Shown piece by piece: positions 57,382 through 64,000 of a DNA stretch of 64,000 nucleotides (positions are counted from its first letter, which is position 1; every line of letters begins with the position of its first letter). This DNA is from Trichococcus alkaliphilus (GTDB lineage: Bacteria; Bacillota; Bacilli; Lactobacillales; Aerococcaceae). A program made the translations under genes and the position numbers. Below the pieces are notes generated by a model. The model had not been told where the DNA came from and did not search any database. It saw nothing but the letters and a program-made list of their open reading frames with translations. The stretch is taken from the NCBI RefSeq assembly GCF_003008695.1, contig NZ_PXZT01000001.1, positions 285,940 through 349,939 of the forward strand, written 5' to 3'.

Positions 57382-57540
57382 AATGCAGCGAGAAAGAAGC
57401 ACCCGCGTCAACAGTTCATCGCCATCTTTAGATGGTTCAATTGCGTACCCTTGCGGCTGCATAAGGTGAAGATTGAAGGATCAACTGCACGCATTGCTGA
57501 CTTATCATTCTTATTTTACTCCAAAAATCAAACATTTATT
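57382..57540 (+). promoter_or_regulatory. Probable ribosomal S4 leader
   Basis: A non-coding stretch before rpsD with several pairing segments (CCATCTTTAGATGG hairpin; TGCAGCG...CGGCTGCA). Bacilli rpsD mRNAs carry an autoregulatory S4-binding leader here. Element identity is inferred from position; the pseudoknot was not verified. Confidence 0.5.
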
Positions 57541-57554
57541 GGAGGAATTTTATT

Positions 57555-58166
57555 ATGTCACGTTATACAGGACCAAGTTGGAAACAGGCTCGTCGTTTAG
57601 GCATCTCCCTTTTGGGAACAGGTAAAGAATTGGAGCGTCGTCCATACGTTCCAGGTCAACACGGCCCTAACAACCGTAAAAAATTATCTGAATATGCTAT
57701 GCAATTGCAAGAAAAACAAAAATTGCGTCACATGTACGGCATGAACGAACGTCAATTCGCAACTTTATTCAAAAAAGCTGGTAAAATCAAAGAAGGTAAA
57801 CAAGGTGTTAACTTCATGATCTTATTGGAACAACGTTTGGATAACGTAGTTTACCGTCTAGGTTTAGCTTCTACTCGTCGTCAAGCACGTCAATTAGTTA
57901 ACCACGGTCACGTAACTGTCGATGGCAAACGTGTTGACATCCCTTCATACGAAGTATCTGTCGGCCAAGTAATCGGCTTGCGCGAAAAATCTAAAAACTT
58001 GGTAGTTGTTAAAGCTGCTGCTGAAGCTTTGTTCGGACGTCCGGACTTCATCACCTTCGACACAGAAACATTCGAAGGTTCATTGAACCGTCTGCCAGTT
58101 CGCGAAGAATTGCCAGCTGAAATCGATGAGTCATTCGTAGTAGAATACTACAACAAATTAGGTTAA
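57555..58166 (+). CDS. rpsD: 30S ribosomal protein S4
   Basis: 203 residues. [21 protein letters not shown] is the zinc-free Firmicutes N-terminus (no Cys). The S4 RNA-binding domain is [27 protein letters not shown] near 93-119. It is a primary 16S rRNA binder and assembly initiator. The codon use is strongly biased, as for other ribosomal genes. AGGAGGAA precedes the ATG. Confidence 0.98.
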   Translation: MSRYTGPSWKQARRLGISLLGTGKELERRPYVPGQHGPNNRKKLSEYAMQLQEKQKLRHMYGMNERQFATLFKKAGKIKEGKQGVNFMILLEQRLDNVVYRLGLASTRRQARQLVNHGHVTVDGKRVDIPSYEVSVGQVIGLREKSKNLVVVKAAAEALFGRPDFITFDTETFEGSLNRLPVREELPAEIDESFVVEYYNKLG

Positions 58167-58190
58167 TCTCCCCGGAGATCAGCTTCAATG

Positions 58191-58218
58191 AAACGGCAAA
58201 GCAATTTGCCGTTTTTTT
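58191..58218 (+). terminator. rpsD terminator
   Basis: AAACGGCAAA-GCAA-TTTGCCGTTT stem followed by a T-run. Confidence 0.85.
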
Positions 58219-58226
58219 GTACAAAG

Positions 58227-58268
58227 AAAAGGACTGAACAGCGATCAATCCCGCTGTTCAGTCCTTTT
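58227..58268. terminator. Terminator of the DUF1054 gene
   Basis: AAAAGGACTGAACAGCG and its complement, 17-base arms with flanking A and T runs; usable from both strands. Confidence 0.85.
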
Positions 58269-58290
58269 TGCTTTGTCTTGGGTTACGCGT

Positions 58291-58953
58291 TTAGCGATAC
58301 TGTTCCATACAGGCCCGGTAGATCGGCAGCAGTTCACGCAGCGTTTCCTCCAACACTGCCAGAGTGCCTGCTTCCGTCGCTAACCGCGGATCGGCTGGCG
58401 CCAACTTGCGGCCGATCAGCAGTTCAGCCTTCTTCACATCCCGCAGTCGGACCAGGACAGGCTGCCAATTGACAGCCTCTATCGGCTGCACAGTCGGTAC
58501 GGTATGGTCGACCGAAACTACGTAATCACGCGGTAACTGCTCCAAGTCAGGAATCCGTCCCAATAAAGCAGCAGCCATCTCTTTTTCTTTGACGGGTTGA
58601 TCGATCAGGCAAAGATAAAAGCTGACTCCCTCTTTCGCAATCCCGATCTGGAAATGGGGATACTTTTTGTAGCCCCTCGAATCCCCTCCGATGGCGCACC
58701 AAGTATTCTCGGGCGCATGTTTCGTGCGGCGCAGATGCTTAGCGACATGCACGGGCACGGGCACCGACTCAGCATCCTTTTCCGAAACGATGAGACGGAC
58801 CCCCGCTGCCGCGAAATGCCGGAACTTGGGTTGGATCCGTTCACGGATGCCTGCCATCCTCTCATCGAGTCCCTGAATGTCAAAAACGTCGAAGTCTTCC
58901 TTACTGAAGTGATTACCTTCCAAACCGTGCACCTCTTTCTGATTTCCTTCCAT
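58291..58953 (-). CDS. DUF1054 (UPF0637, YktB-like) protein
   Basis: 220 residues. FSKEDFDVFDIQGLDERMAGIRERIQPKF near the start, HVAKHLRRTKHAP and NTWCAIGGDSRGYKKYPHFQIGI in the middle are the DUF1054 signature. Structures of the family show a compact alpha/beta fold; the function is unknown. It is a single gene convergent with rpsD. The codon use is GC-richer than rpsD but like its other neighbours. Confidence 0.9.
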   Translation of the reverse strand: MEGNQKEVHGLEGNHFSKEDFDVFDIQGLDERMAGIRERIQPKFRHFAAAGVRLIVSEKDAESVPVPVHVAKHLRRTKHAPENTWCAIGGDSRGYKKYPHFQIGIAKEGVSFYLCLIDQPVKEKEMAAALLGRIPDLEQLPRDYVVSVDHTVPTVQPIEAVNWQPVLVRLRDVKKAELLIGRKLAPADPRLATEAGTLAVLEETLRELLPIYRACMEQYR

Positions 58954-59004
58954 TATTATAGAGAAAAAAACAGCAGATGGACAATCTTTTGATTCCGCTT
59001 ATGA

Positions 59005-59967
59005 TTACTGGAAATCCGCTGCGACCTCTTCGACCATCAGGTGGATCGATTCTATCCCGCCTCCGGAAAGATACCACAAGTCAGAGGACAAGTTGATGAT
59101 TTTATTATTTTTATAAGCATCCGTTTGATAGACGAAATCATTCTCCAACAACGCCGCATTTTCATCTGACGCTGTTCCGATTGCCGCTGTGCGGTCGACG
59201 ACGAACAAGATCTGCGGATTGATTTCCAGCAACCCTTCATAGCCGACGGACTGTCCATGTGTGGAATCCTCGATCGCTGCATCGACAGGCGTGAAGCCCA
59301 ATGTATCGTAAATGAAGCCGAAGCGTGAGCCTGTGCTGAAAGCGGACATGCTGCCATCGTTCAAGAGCAACGTCAATGTTTTCTCGCTGATTCCGGCTGT
59401 CTTCGCTTGCACGGCCTCAATCTCATCGTTCAAGGTAGCGATGGCTTCATCGGCTGCAGCCTCTTCGTCAAAGATAGTCCCTAAGGTAGTGATGTTCTTC
59501 TGGACCGAACCCCAATAATCCGTGTAATCGACACTGAGCACGACCACAGGCGCGATTTCCTCCAATTGTTCCGCAAAGTCCAGCAATCGGTTCGAAATGA
59601 TGATGAGCTCCGGCGCCAAATTCGCCAACGCCTCCACATTCGGTTCTTTAAGTGTCCCTACATTCTCGAATTGATCTGCCTTATCCGCCAGATAAGCCGG
59701 CATGTTTTCGGTCGCTGTACCCGTGACTGCATCCTCTTTACCCAATGCGATCAATGTATCCAAATGCCCAAAATCCAAAACAGCCACGTTTTTGGGGTCT
59801 TTGGGCACTTCTACGGAGCCGCGTGCATCCTCGATGGTCACCGTTGCTTCGGATTCCGCAGTCGCTGTTGTTGAATCTGCCGCATCGGCAGCCCCTTCCT
59901 GGGCGCCGCAAGCCGCCAGGGTGAAGATTGAAGCCAAACTGATGATTGTTTTTTGCCATTTTTTCAT
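59005..59967 (-). CDS. Iron-siderophore binding lipoprotein (YclQ/FatB-like)
   Basis: 320 residues. Signal peptide MKKWQKTIISLASIFTLAAC with lipobox Cys at 20, an Ala/Glu-rich linker, then a class III periplasmic-binding fold (VAVLDFGHLDTLIALGKED, LAPELIIISNRLLDFAEQL, LEINPQILFVVDRTAAIG). It is closest in layout to B. subtilis YclQ, which binds petrobactin and catecholates. Last gene of a four-gene uptake operon with a Fur-type palindrome upstream. Confidence 0.9.
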   Translation of the reverse strand: MKKWQKTIISLASIFTLAACGAQEGAADAADSTTATAESEATVTIEDARGSVEVPKDPKNVAVLDFGHLDTLIALGKEDAVTGTATENMPAYLADKADQFENVGTLKEPNVEALANLAPELIIISNRLLDFAEQLEEIAPVVVLSVDYTDYWGSVQKNITTLGTIFDEEAAADEAIATLNDEIEAVQAKTAGISEKTLTLLLNDGSMSAFSTGSRFGFIYDTLGFTPVDAAIEDSTHGQSVGYEGLLEINPQILFVVDRTAAIGTASDENAALLENDFVYQTDAYKNNKIINLSSDLWYLSGGGIESIHLMVEEVAADFQ

Positions 59968-59985
59968 TTCCCATTCTCCTCTATG

Positions 59986-60747
59986 TCAAATTGCTTGATA
60001 CGTGCAATGTTTTTTTCCATCCGCAGTCGTGATGACTTCCAATGGCACTTCATATAATTCCTGCAAAACTTGTGTCCGGATGACTTCCTCGACCGTGCCG
60101 CTCCGGAACACCTTTCCGTTTTTCATGGCGATGATGTTGTCTGAAAAAACGGAAGCGAAATTGACGTCGTGGATGACGACCAGAATGGTTTTACCCAATT
60201 CATCAGCCAGATTCCGGATGGTTTGCATCGTCACGATGCTCTGTTTCAGGTCGAGATTGTTCAGCGGTTCATCCAATAAGATGTACTCCGTGTCCTGCAC
60301 CAGTATCATCGCGATGGCCGCCCGCTGGAGTTGCCCCCCAGACAAAGTATCCAAATAGCGGTTTGAGAATTCTACCAGGTTCAGATAGCCCAAAACCTTA
60401 TCTATCATGGCATGATCCTCATCATTCAGCCTGCCCTTCGTATAGGGGAACCTGCCGAACGAGACCAGTTCGCGGACCGTCATGCGCACTTGATAGGCAT
60501 TCTGTTGTTTCAGGATCGAAAGCTCCCGCGCCAGTTCATCGGATTGCCAAGCCTCGATTTCTTTCCCGTGTATCGTCAATATCCCCTCGTCCTTTGTCAA
60601 CAGACGGCTGATGACCGAAAGGAGAGTGCTTTTGCCTGCCCCATTCGGACCGATGAAAGCCGTGATTTTCCCTTTCTCAATCGCCAAAGAGATGTCATCC
60701 AGTACTTTTTCATCCTCATAGGCTTTGCTGACGTTAGTGATTTTCAT
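59986..60747 (-). CDS. Iron-siderophore ABC transporter ATPase (YclP-like)
   Basis: 253 residues from ATG 60747 behind AAGGAGC; MKITNVSKAYEDEKVLDDISL is the normal beginning. Walker A FIGPNGAGKSTLL, signature TLSGGQLQRAAIAM, Walker B YILLDEPLNNLD and the H-loop VIHDVNF are intact. It powers siderophore uptake with the two permeases. Its start overlaps the upstream permease stop by four bases. Confidence 0.94.
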   Translation of the reverse strand: MKITNVSKAYEDEKVLDDISLAIEKGKITAFIGPNGAGKSTLLSVISRLLTKDEGILTIHGKEIEAWQSDELARELSILKQQNAYQVRMTVRELVSFGRFPYTKGRLNDEDHAMIDKVLGYLNLVEFSNRYLDTLSGGQLQRAAIAMILVQDTEYILLDEPLNNLDLKQSIVTMQTIRNLADELGKTILVVIHDVNFASVFSDNIIAMKNGKVFRSGTVEEVIRTQVLQELYEVPLEVITTADGKKHCTYQAI

Positions 60748-61706
60748 AGTTTGCTCCTTTCCTTCCATAATAACCAAAAGAAATAGATTCCTCCGAACAG
60801 TTCGATCAGAATACTCAAATTCGTCTGCAGCTTGAAGACTTCTTCAGCCACGAATTGTCCGGCCACGACCATCACAAAACTGAGCAGACTCGCACCAGGC
60901 AACAGGTAGTTCAAAGAATACGTCCTGAATAGCCGATAAGCGATGTTCGCCGCCACAAACCCGAGAAACATCATCGGTCCGACGAGCGCCGCGGAGACTG
61001 TCATCAATAGGATGACATGCATGAAGGTAAGCTTCGTCTCCTTTTCGACGGCGACCCCTAAATTTTTGGCCGTTTGTGTACCCAGTCCCAAAACTTCCAA
61101 TACCTTCCGCTTGCGCCACAAACTGATGATCGAAAACACGGCGATCGGAACAGCCAATATAAGTACGGAATCATTGATGTTCTGAAAACTGGCATACAGC
61201 TTTGTCTGCAGTTTGTCGTACTCATTCGGGTCCATCAGCACTTGCATGAAAGAACTGATGCTGTTGAAGAAGGTCCCCATGACGAGCCCAATCATCAGGA
61301 TGACCTGCATATCGTAATTTTTCCGGTTCCACGAAAGCCGGTACAGCAAAAAGTAACTGCCAAGCATCAGGAACAACAGGAAAATGAACTGCCATTCAGC
61401 ATTCATTTGGCTGCCAAACAGCGAGAAACTGAAAAACATCAACACTGTCTGCAGGAGGCGATAGAATGATTCGACCCCAAGAATGCTGGGGGTCAAAAAA
61501 TTGCTGTGCACGACAGTCTGAAAGCTGACAGTTGCAAAGGCGGTGCTGGTGCTGATGACCGCAAACGTCAAAAGCTTCGCGCTCCGCAACTTCATGATGA
61601 ACAGATTACCGTTGCCTTGGTTCCAAAAAAAATAAACAAAAGCCACAGCCAGTGCAATCACAGCCAACCGTTTCATGATGATGCGGTTTTTCAACACGTT
61701 TTTCAT
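60744..61706 (-). CDS. Iron-siderophore ABC transporter permease 2 (YclO-like)
   Basis: 320 residues from ATG 61706 (MKNVLKNRIIMKRLAVIAL). It belongs to the FecCD family with about nine membrane helices, including VQTVLMFFSFSLFGSQ, a GxxxG-rich GLVMGTFFNSISSFM helix, LGLGTQTAKNLGV (the coupling region facing the ATPase) and ALVGPMMFLGFVAANIAYRLF. The upstream in-frame ATG (61736) would run into the previous gene. It overlaps its neighbours by four bases on both sides. Confidence 0.92.
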   Translation of the reverse strand: MKNVLKNRIIMKRLAVIALAVAFVYFFWNQGNGNLFIMKLRSAKLLTFAVISTSTAFATVSFQTVVHSNFLTPSILGVESFYRLLQTVLMFFSFSLFGSQMNAEWQFIFLLFLMLGSYFLLYRLSWNRKNYDMQVILMIGLVMGTFFNSISSFMQVLMDPNEYDKLQTKLYASFQNINDSVLILAVPIAVFSIISLWRKRKVLEVLGLGTQTAKNLGVAVEKETKLTFMHVILLMTVSAALVGPMMFLGFVAANIAYRLFRTYSLNYLLPGASLLSFVMVVAGQFVAEEVFKLQTNLSILIELFGGIYFFWLLWKERSKL

Positions 61707-62656
61707 GCTGTCCGCCCTCCCTTCAGCAACAGCCACAGGAACAAGCCGCCGCCGAAAACACCCAATACCGTTTCCACCGGTATTTCGTATGGAGGAATGA
61801 CCAGACGCGAGAACACATCACACAGCAACAAGAAAATCGCTCCGAACATCGCTACCTTGCCATGTGTATTGCGGATGTTGTCGCCGAAGCGCAACGAGAC
61901 GAGGTTCGGGATGATGACTCCCAAGAACGGCAGATTGCCGACTGTACTCAGGATGACCGCCACAGCCAAAGATACGAACAGCGTCCCGATGAACAAGACT
62001 GTCTCAAAAGGCAGGCCGAGGTTTTTGGCAGCGTCTTTCCCGAAGCGGGCAATCGTAAAATGATCGGCAAAAAAATAAAGTGCCAAAAACAACAGGAATA
62101 TAAGGTACATTCCCTCATATTGTCCTTTGATGACCAATGAAAAATCCCCTTGCATCCAGGCGGAAAGATTTTGCGTAACGTTGAAGCGGAAGGCAAAAAA
62201 ATTGGCGATCCCTCCCAAAATATTTCCGTACATCAGACCCAACAAAGGGATCGTCATCTGGCTCTTGAAAGGCAAGCGATTCACGACAACCAAAAACAGG
62301 AACGTCCCCGCCGCCGCAAAAAGGAAGGAAAGAGTCATCTTCCCCACAACCGATAAGCCCGGAAAGAAAATCATCCCGCACAGCATGCCTACCCTTGCCG
62401 CATCCACCGTGCCGACTGTATCGGGAGCGGCAAATCGGTTCTGCGTCAATGATTGCATGATCAAGCCGGATAAGGACAAACCCGCTCCTGCCAAAAGAAC
62501 CGTAATCGTCCTCGGCAGCCGTGACGACAACAATATCAGGCGGTCCGTGTTGCTCCCGACCAGAAACTGTTCCACCGAAAAAGCAGCAGTCCCCACTCCG
62601 AGGGAAAGCACGATCACTCCTGCCAACGCCAGAACAAGCAGTAATTTCTTCAACAT
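61703..62656 (-). CDS. Iron-siderophore ABC transporter permease 1 (YclN-like)
   Basis: 317 residues, FecCD family with about nine membrane helices. LPRTITVLLAGAGLSLSGLIMQSLTQNRFAAPDTVG near residue 48 is a hallmark, as is FGKDAAKNLGLPFE (coupling loop) and LPFLGVIIPNLVSL. It forms the heterodimeric channel with the next gene. First gene of the operon, with GGAG before its ATG and a Fur-type palindrome about 45 bases upstream. Confidence 0.92.
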   Translation of the reverse strand: MLKKLLLVLALAGVIVLSLGVGTAAFSVEQFLVGSNTDRLILLSSRLPRTITVLLAGAGLSLSGLIMQSLTQNRFAAPDTVGTVDAARVGMLCGMIFFPGLSVVGKMTLSFLFAAAGTFLFLVVVNRLPFKSQMTIPLLGLMYGNILGGIANFFAFRFNVTQNLSAWMQGDFSLVIKGQYEGMYLIFLLFLALYFFADHFTIARFGKDAAKNLGLPFETVLFIGTLFVSLAVAVILSTVGNLPFLGVIIPNLVSLRFGDNIRNTHGKVAMFGAIFLLLCDVFSRLVIPPYEIPVETVLGVFGGGLFLWLLLKGGRTA

Positions 62657-62700
62657 CTATTCACCATCTTCCAAAAACAACTCCTTATTGATAACGATTC

Positions 62701-62723
62701 TAATTGAGAATCATTCTCAATTA
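62701..62723. promoter_or_regulatory. Fur-type operator
   Basis: Perfect 23-base palindrome with 11-base arms TAATTGAGAAT around a central C. It matches the Fur box style (TGATAATNATTATCA-like 7-1-7), and an overlapping GATAACGATTC half lies beside it. It is placed to repress the iron uptake operon when iron is plentiful. Confidence 0.85.
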
Positions 62724-62853
62724 ATGGTATAGGTGCTATTCTACTTGATGCAGAAATAAAACACAATACCAAATATGAGATTTTCATGAAAAAAAGTAAG
62801 TAGCTCCAAGGGGAGCGTTTTCATGTCTTCAGTTCATCCAAAAAAAGAAACCA

Positions 62854-62886
62854 AAAAGGCCAGCCCTTGTGTGGGACTGGTCTTTT
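62854..62886. terminator. Hairpin terminator left of the ISL3 element
   Basis: AAAAGGCCAGCCC...GGGACTGGTCTTTT stem. No gene immediately upstream on the plus strand uses it, so it may be left over from sequence interrupted by the insertion, or act on the minus strand. Confidence 0.55.
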
Positions 62887-62905
62887 CGGTCTGTCTTTAT
62901 TTTTT

Positions 62906-64000
62906 GGTTCTATAATAAATGGTGTTGATGAAGTAAATTTCATCAACGCCTTTTTTTGTGAAAAGTGCATAAAAAAGGACAAATGAAATACTCTGTTAAA
63001 ATAAAGGTGACTAAGCCAGATATTTTAAGGAGTGATTTCATTTGTCTATATCAAAGTATATGCGAAATGTGTTGAATATAAAAGACCTTAATATCCATTT
63101 CGGAGAAAATTGTTGCCAGGATGTCGTAATCAAGGGCCAAATTGCGAAAGTTTTCTCTGCCGTCTTGACCTTCGAGGCACTACGGTGCCCTAACTGCGGG
63201 ATGGAAAACCAGCAGTCAATCGTAAAAAATGGAACCAAGAAATCCAGGATCATTTTACCAGAGGTTTCTGGCTATCCAGCCTTCCTCGACTTGAATAAAC
63301 AGCGGTTCCTTTGTAGGGAATGCTCGTCTACCTTTAGCGCGCAAACAAATATCGTGGAGAAAAATTGTTTTATTTCCAGGGCCACAAAGGTTTCGATTGC
63401 CCTATACGCAAGGAAAACCATTTCAGAAAAGGACATCGCTGCCATTCATCATGTCTCCGCGAATACAACCAGCCGTGTCTTCAAAAATTCTTACAACAGT
63501 TTCAAACAAGGCTATCATTACTTGCCGAAGCATCTTTGTTTCGACGAATTCAAGTCGGTAAAGGATTGTGTTGGGGCGATGAGTTTTGTCTGTTGTGATT
63601 CGCAGACACATCAGTTGTTTGATGTCCTTCCGGATAGGCGGTTATTCAAATTACGAGAATACTTCCTCCGTTTCCCTTATGAAGTACGGGCTCGTGTAGA
63701 GACGGTTGTGACCGATCTTTATTCTCCGTACATGATTTTAGTTAAGGAAGTCTTTCCTAACGCCAAGATTATCATCGATCGGTTCCACATTATTCTGCAG
63801 GTGAATCGCGCGTTAAATCAAACCCGTATTCAAGTGATGAATGGCCTTAGGAAGGCATCCGAATCAAAAGATCGTCGCGATTATACAAAATTGAAGAACT
63901 ACTGGAAATTACTGCTTATGGACCAAGACAAGCTGGACTTTACCAATTTCCGCTACCATAGACTCTTCAAAAAGGGCATGTGCGATAAAGATGTAGTCGA
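62906..64000 (+). mobile_element. ISL3-family insertion sequence, right end outside window
   Basis: The left terminus is put at GGTTCTATAATAAATGG (62906), which resembles ISL3 inverted repeats (GGTTCT...). A TGATGAAGTAAATTTCATCA hairpin follows, then the transposase. The right repeat lies beyond 64000, so the boundary is an inference. Confidence 0.65.
63042..64000 (+). CDS. ISL3-family transposase, 3' end outside window
   Basis: TTG start 9 bases after AAGGAG; 319 codons open to the window end. An N-terminal zinc finger (LRCPNCGMENQQ and FLCRECSSTFS) precedes a helix-turn-helix (ARKTISEKDIAAIHHVSANTTSRV). The DDE core follows, with D1 in HLCFDEFKSVK and D2 in VVTDLYSPYM, and the family motif IIIDRFHIILQVNRALNQTR. 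No frameshift or stop is seen in the visible part, so it may be active. Confidence 0.93.
   Translation, partial: MSISKYMRNVLNIKDLNIHFGENCCQDVVIKGQIAKVFSAVLTFEALRCPNCGMENQQSIVKNGTKKSRIILPEVSGYPAFLDLNKQRFLCRECSSTFSAQTNIVEKNCFISRATKVSIALYARKTISEKDIAAIHHVSANTTSRVFKNSYNSFKQGYHYLPKHLCFDEFKSVKDCVGAMSFVCCDSQTHQLFDVLPDRRLFKLREYFLRFPYEVRARVETVVTDLYSPYMILVKEVFPNAKIIIDRFHIILQVNRALNQTRIQVMNGLRKASESKDRRDYTKLKNYWKLLLMDQDKLDFTNFRYHRLFKKGMCDKDVV

Noticed and set aside
63423..63611. Minus-strand open frame of 62 codons
   Set aside because: Antisense to the ISL3 transposase, whose own plus-strand frame is intact across it.

Overview
The window looks like chromosome of a moderately low-GC Gram-positive bacterium of the order Lactobacillales. 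Carnobacteriaceae (for example a Trichococcus-like organism) is the most likely family, but that is an inference from gene content. The supporting genes include RNA polymerase epsilon (rpoY) next to RNase J1, IreB, EzrA, a LiaFSR system, a bifunctional GshF, DUF1831 beside a cysteine desulfurase, L27 with a Prp-cleaved leader, and T-box control of tRNA synthetases. Most genes lie on the minus strand. The exceptions are the first ~2 kb, rpoY-rnjA, rarA to usp, rpsD and the terminal transposase.

Bases 1-2190 are a small accessory patch beside a tRNA-Ala gene. It holds the 3' part of a secreted-type nuclease gene, two small orphan genes, the decayed 3' end of an IS200/IS605-type tnpB with its right-end hairpin, and the last ~35 codons of a tyrosine integrase pointing at the tRNA.

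Bases 2300-16100 hold a HAD phosphatase, a heterodimeric ABC exporter, rpoY-rnjA, a HesB-like protein, liaFSR, greA-udk-mltG and the DUF1292-ruvX-ireB cluster. Bases 16300-33500 hold T-box-controlled alaS, an unrecognised protein with formylglycine-enzyme-like motifs, recD2, mnmA, a TraX-like membrane protein, metY, xpt, a formate/nitrite channel, DUF1831 with a cysteine desulfurase, an M50 peptidase and gshF.

Bases 33600-39800 hold rarA, a probable 6S RNA, a small membrane protein, a universal stress protein, ackA with its ytxK-type neighbour, and rplU-prp-rpmA. Bases 39900-57150 hold a T-box-controlled amino acid ABC operon with two paralogous binding proteins, mreBCD, a cold-shock gene, radC, a HAD phosphatase, folC, T-box-controlled valS, tpx, thiI with its own cysteine desulfurase, and ezrA. 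The last 7 kb hold rpsD, a DUF1054 protein, a Fur-type-boxed iron-siderophore ABC operon and an ISL3-family transposase that runs off the end.

Sulfur trafficking is a recurring theme: two cysteine desulfurases, MnmA and ThiI for tRNA thiolation, MetY for sulfhydrylation, and GshF and Tpx for thiol redox balance. Translation, its amino acid supply, and envelope shape and stress control (LiaFSR, MltG, MreBCD, EzrA) make up most of the rest. I found no clearly new multi-gene system. The items most worth a second look are the formylglycine-enzyme-like protein, the T-box on the amino acid transporter with its patch-identical binding-protein pair, and the tnpB/integrase remnants.
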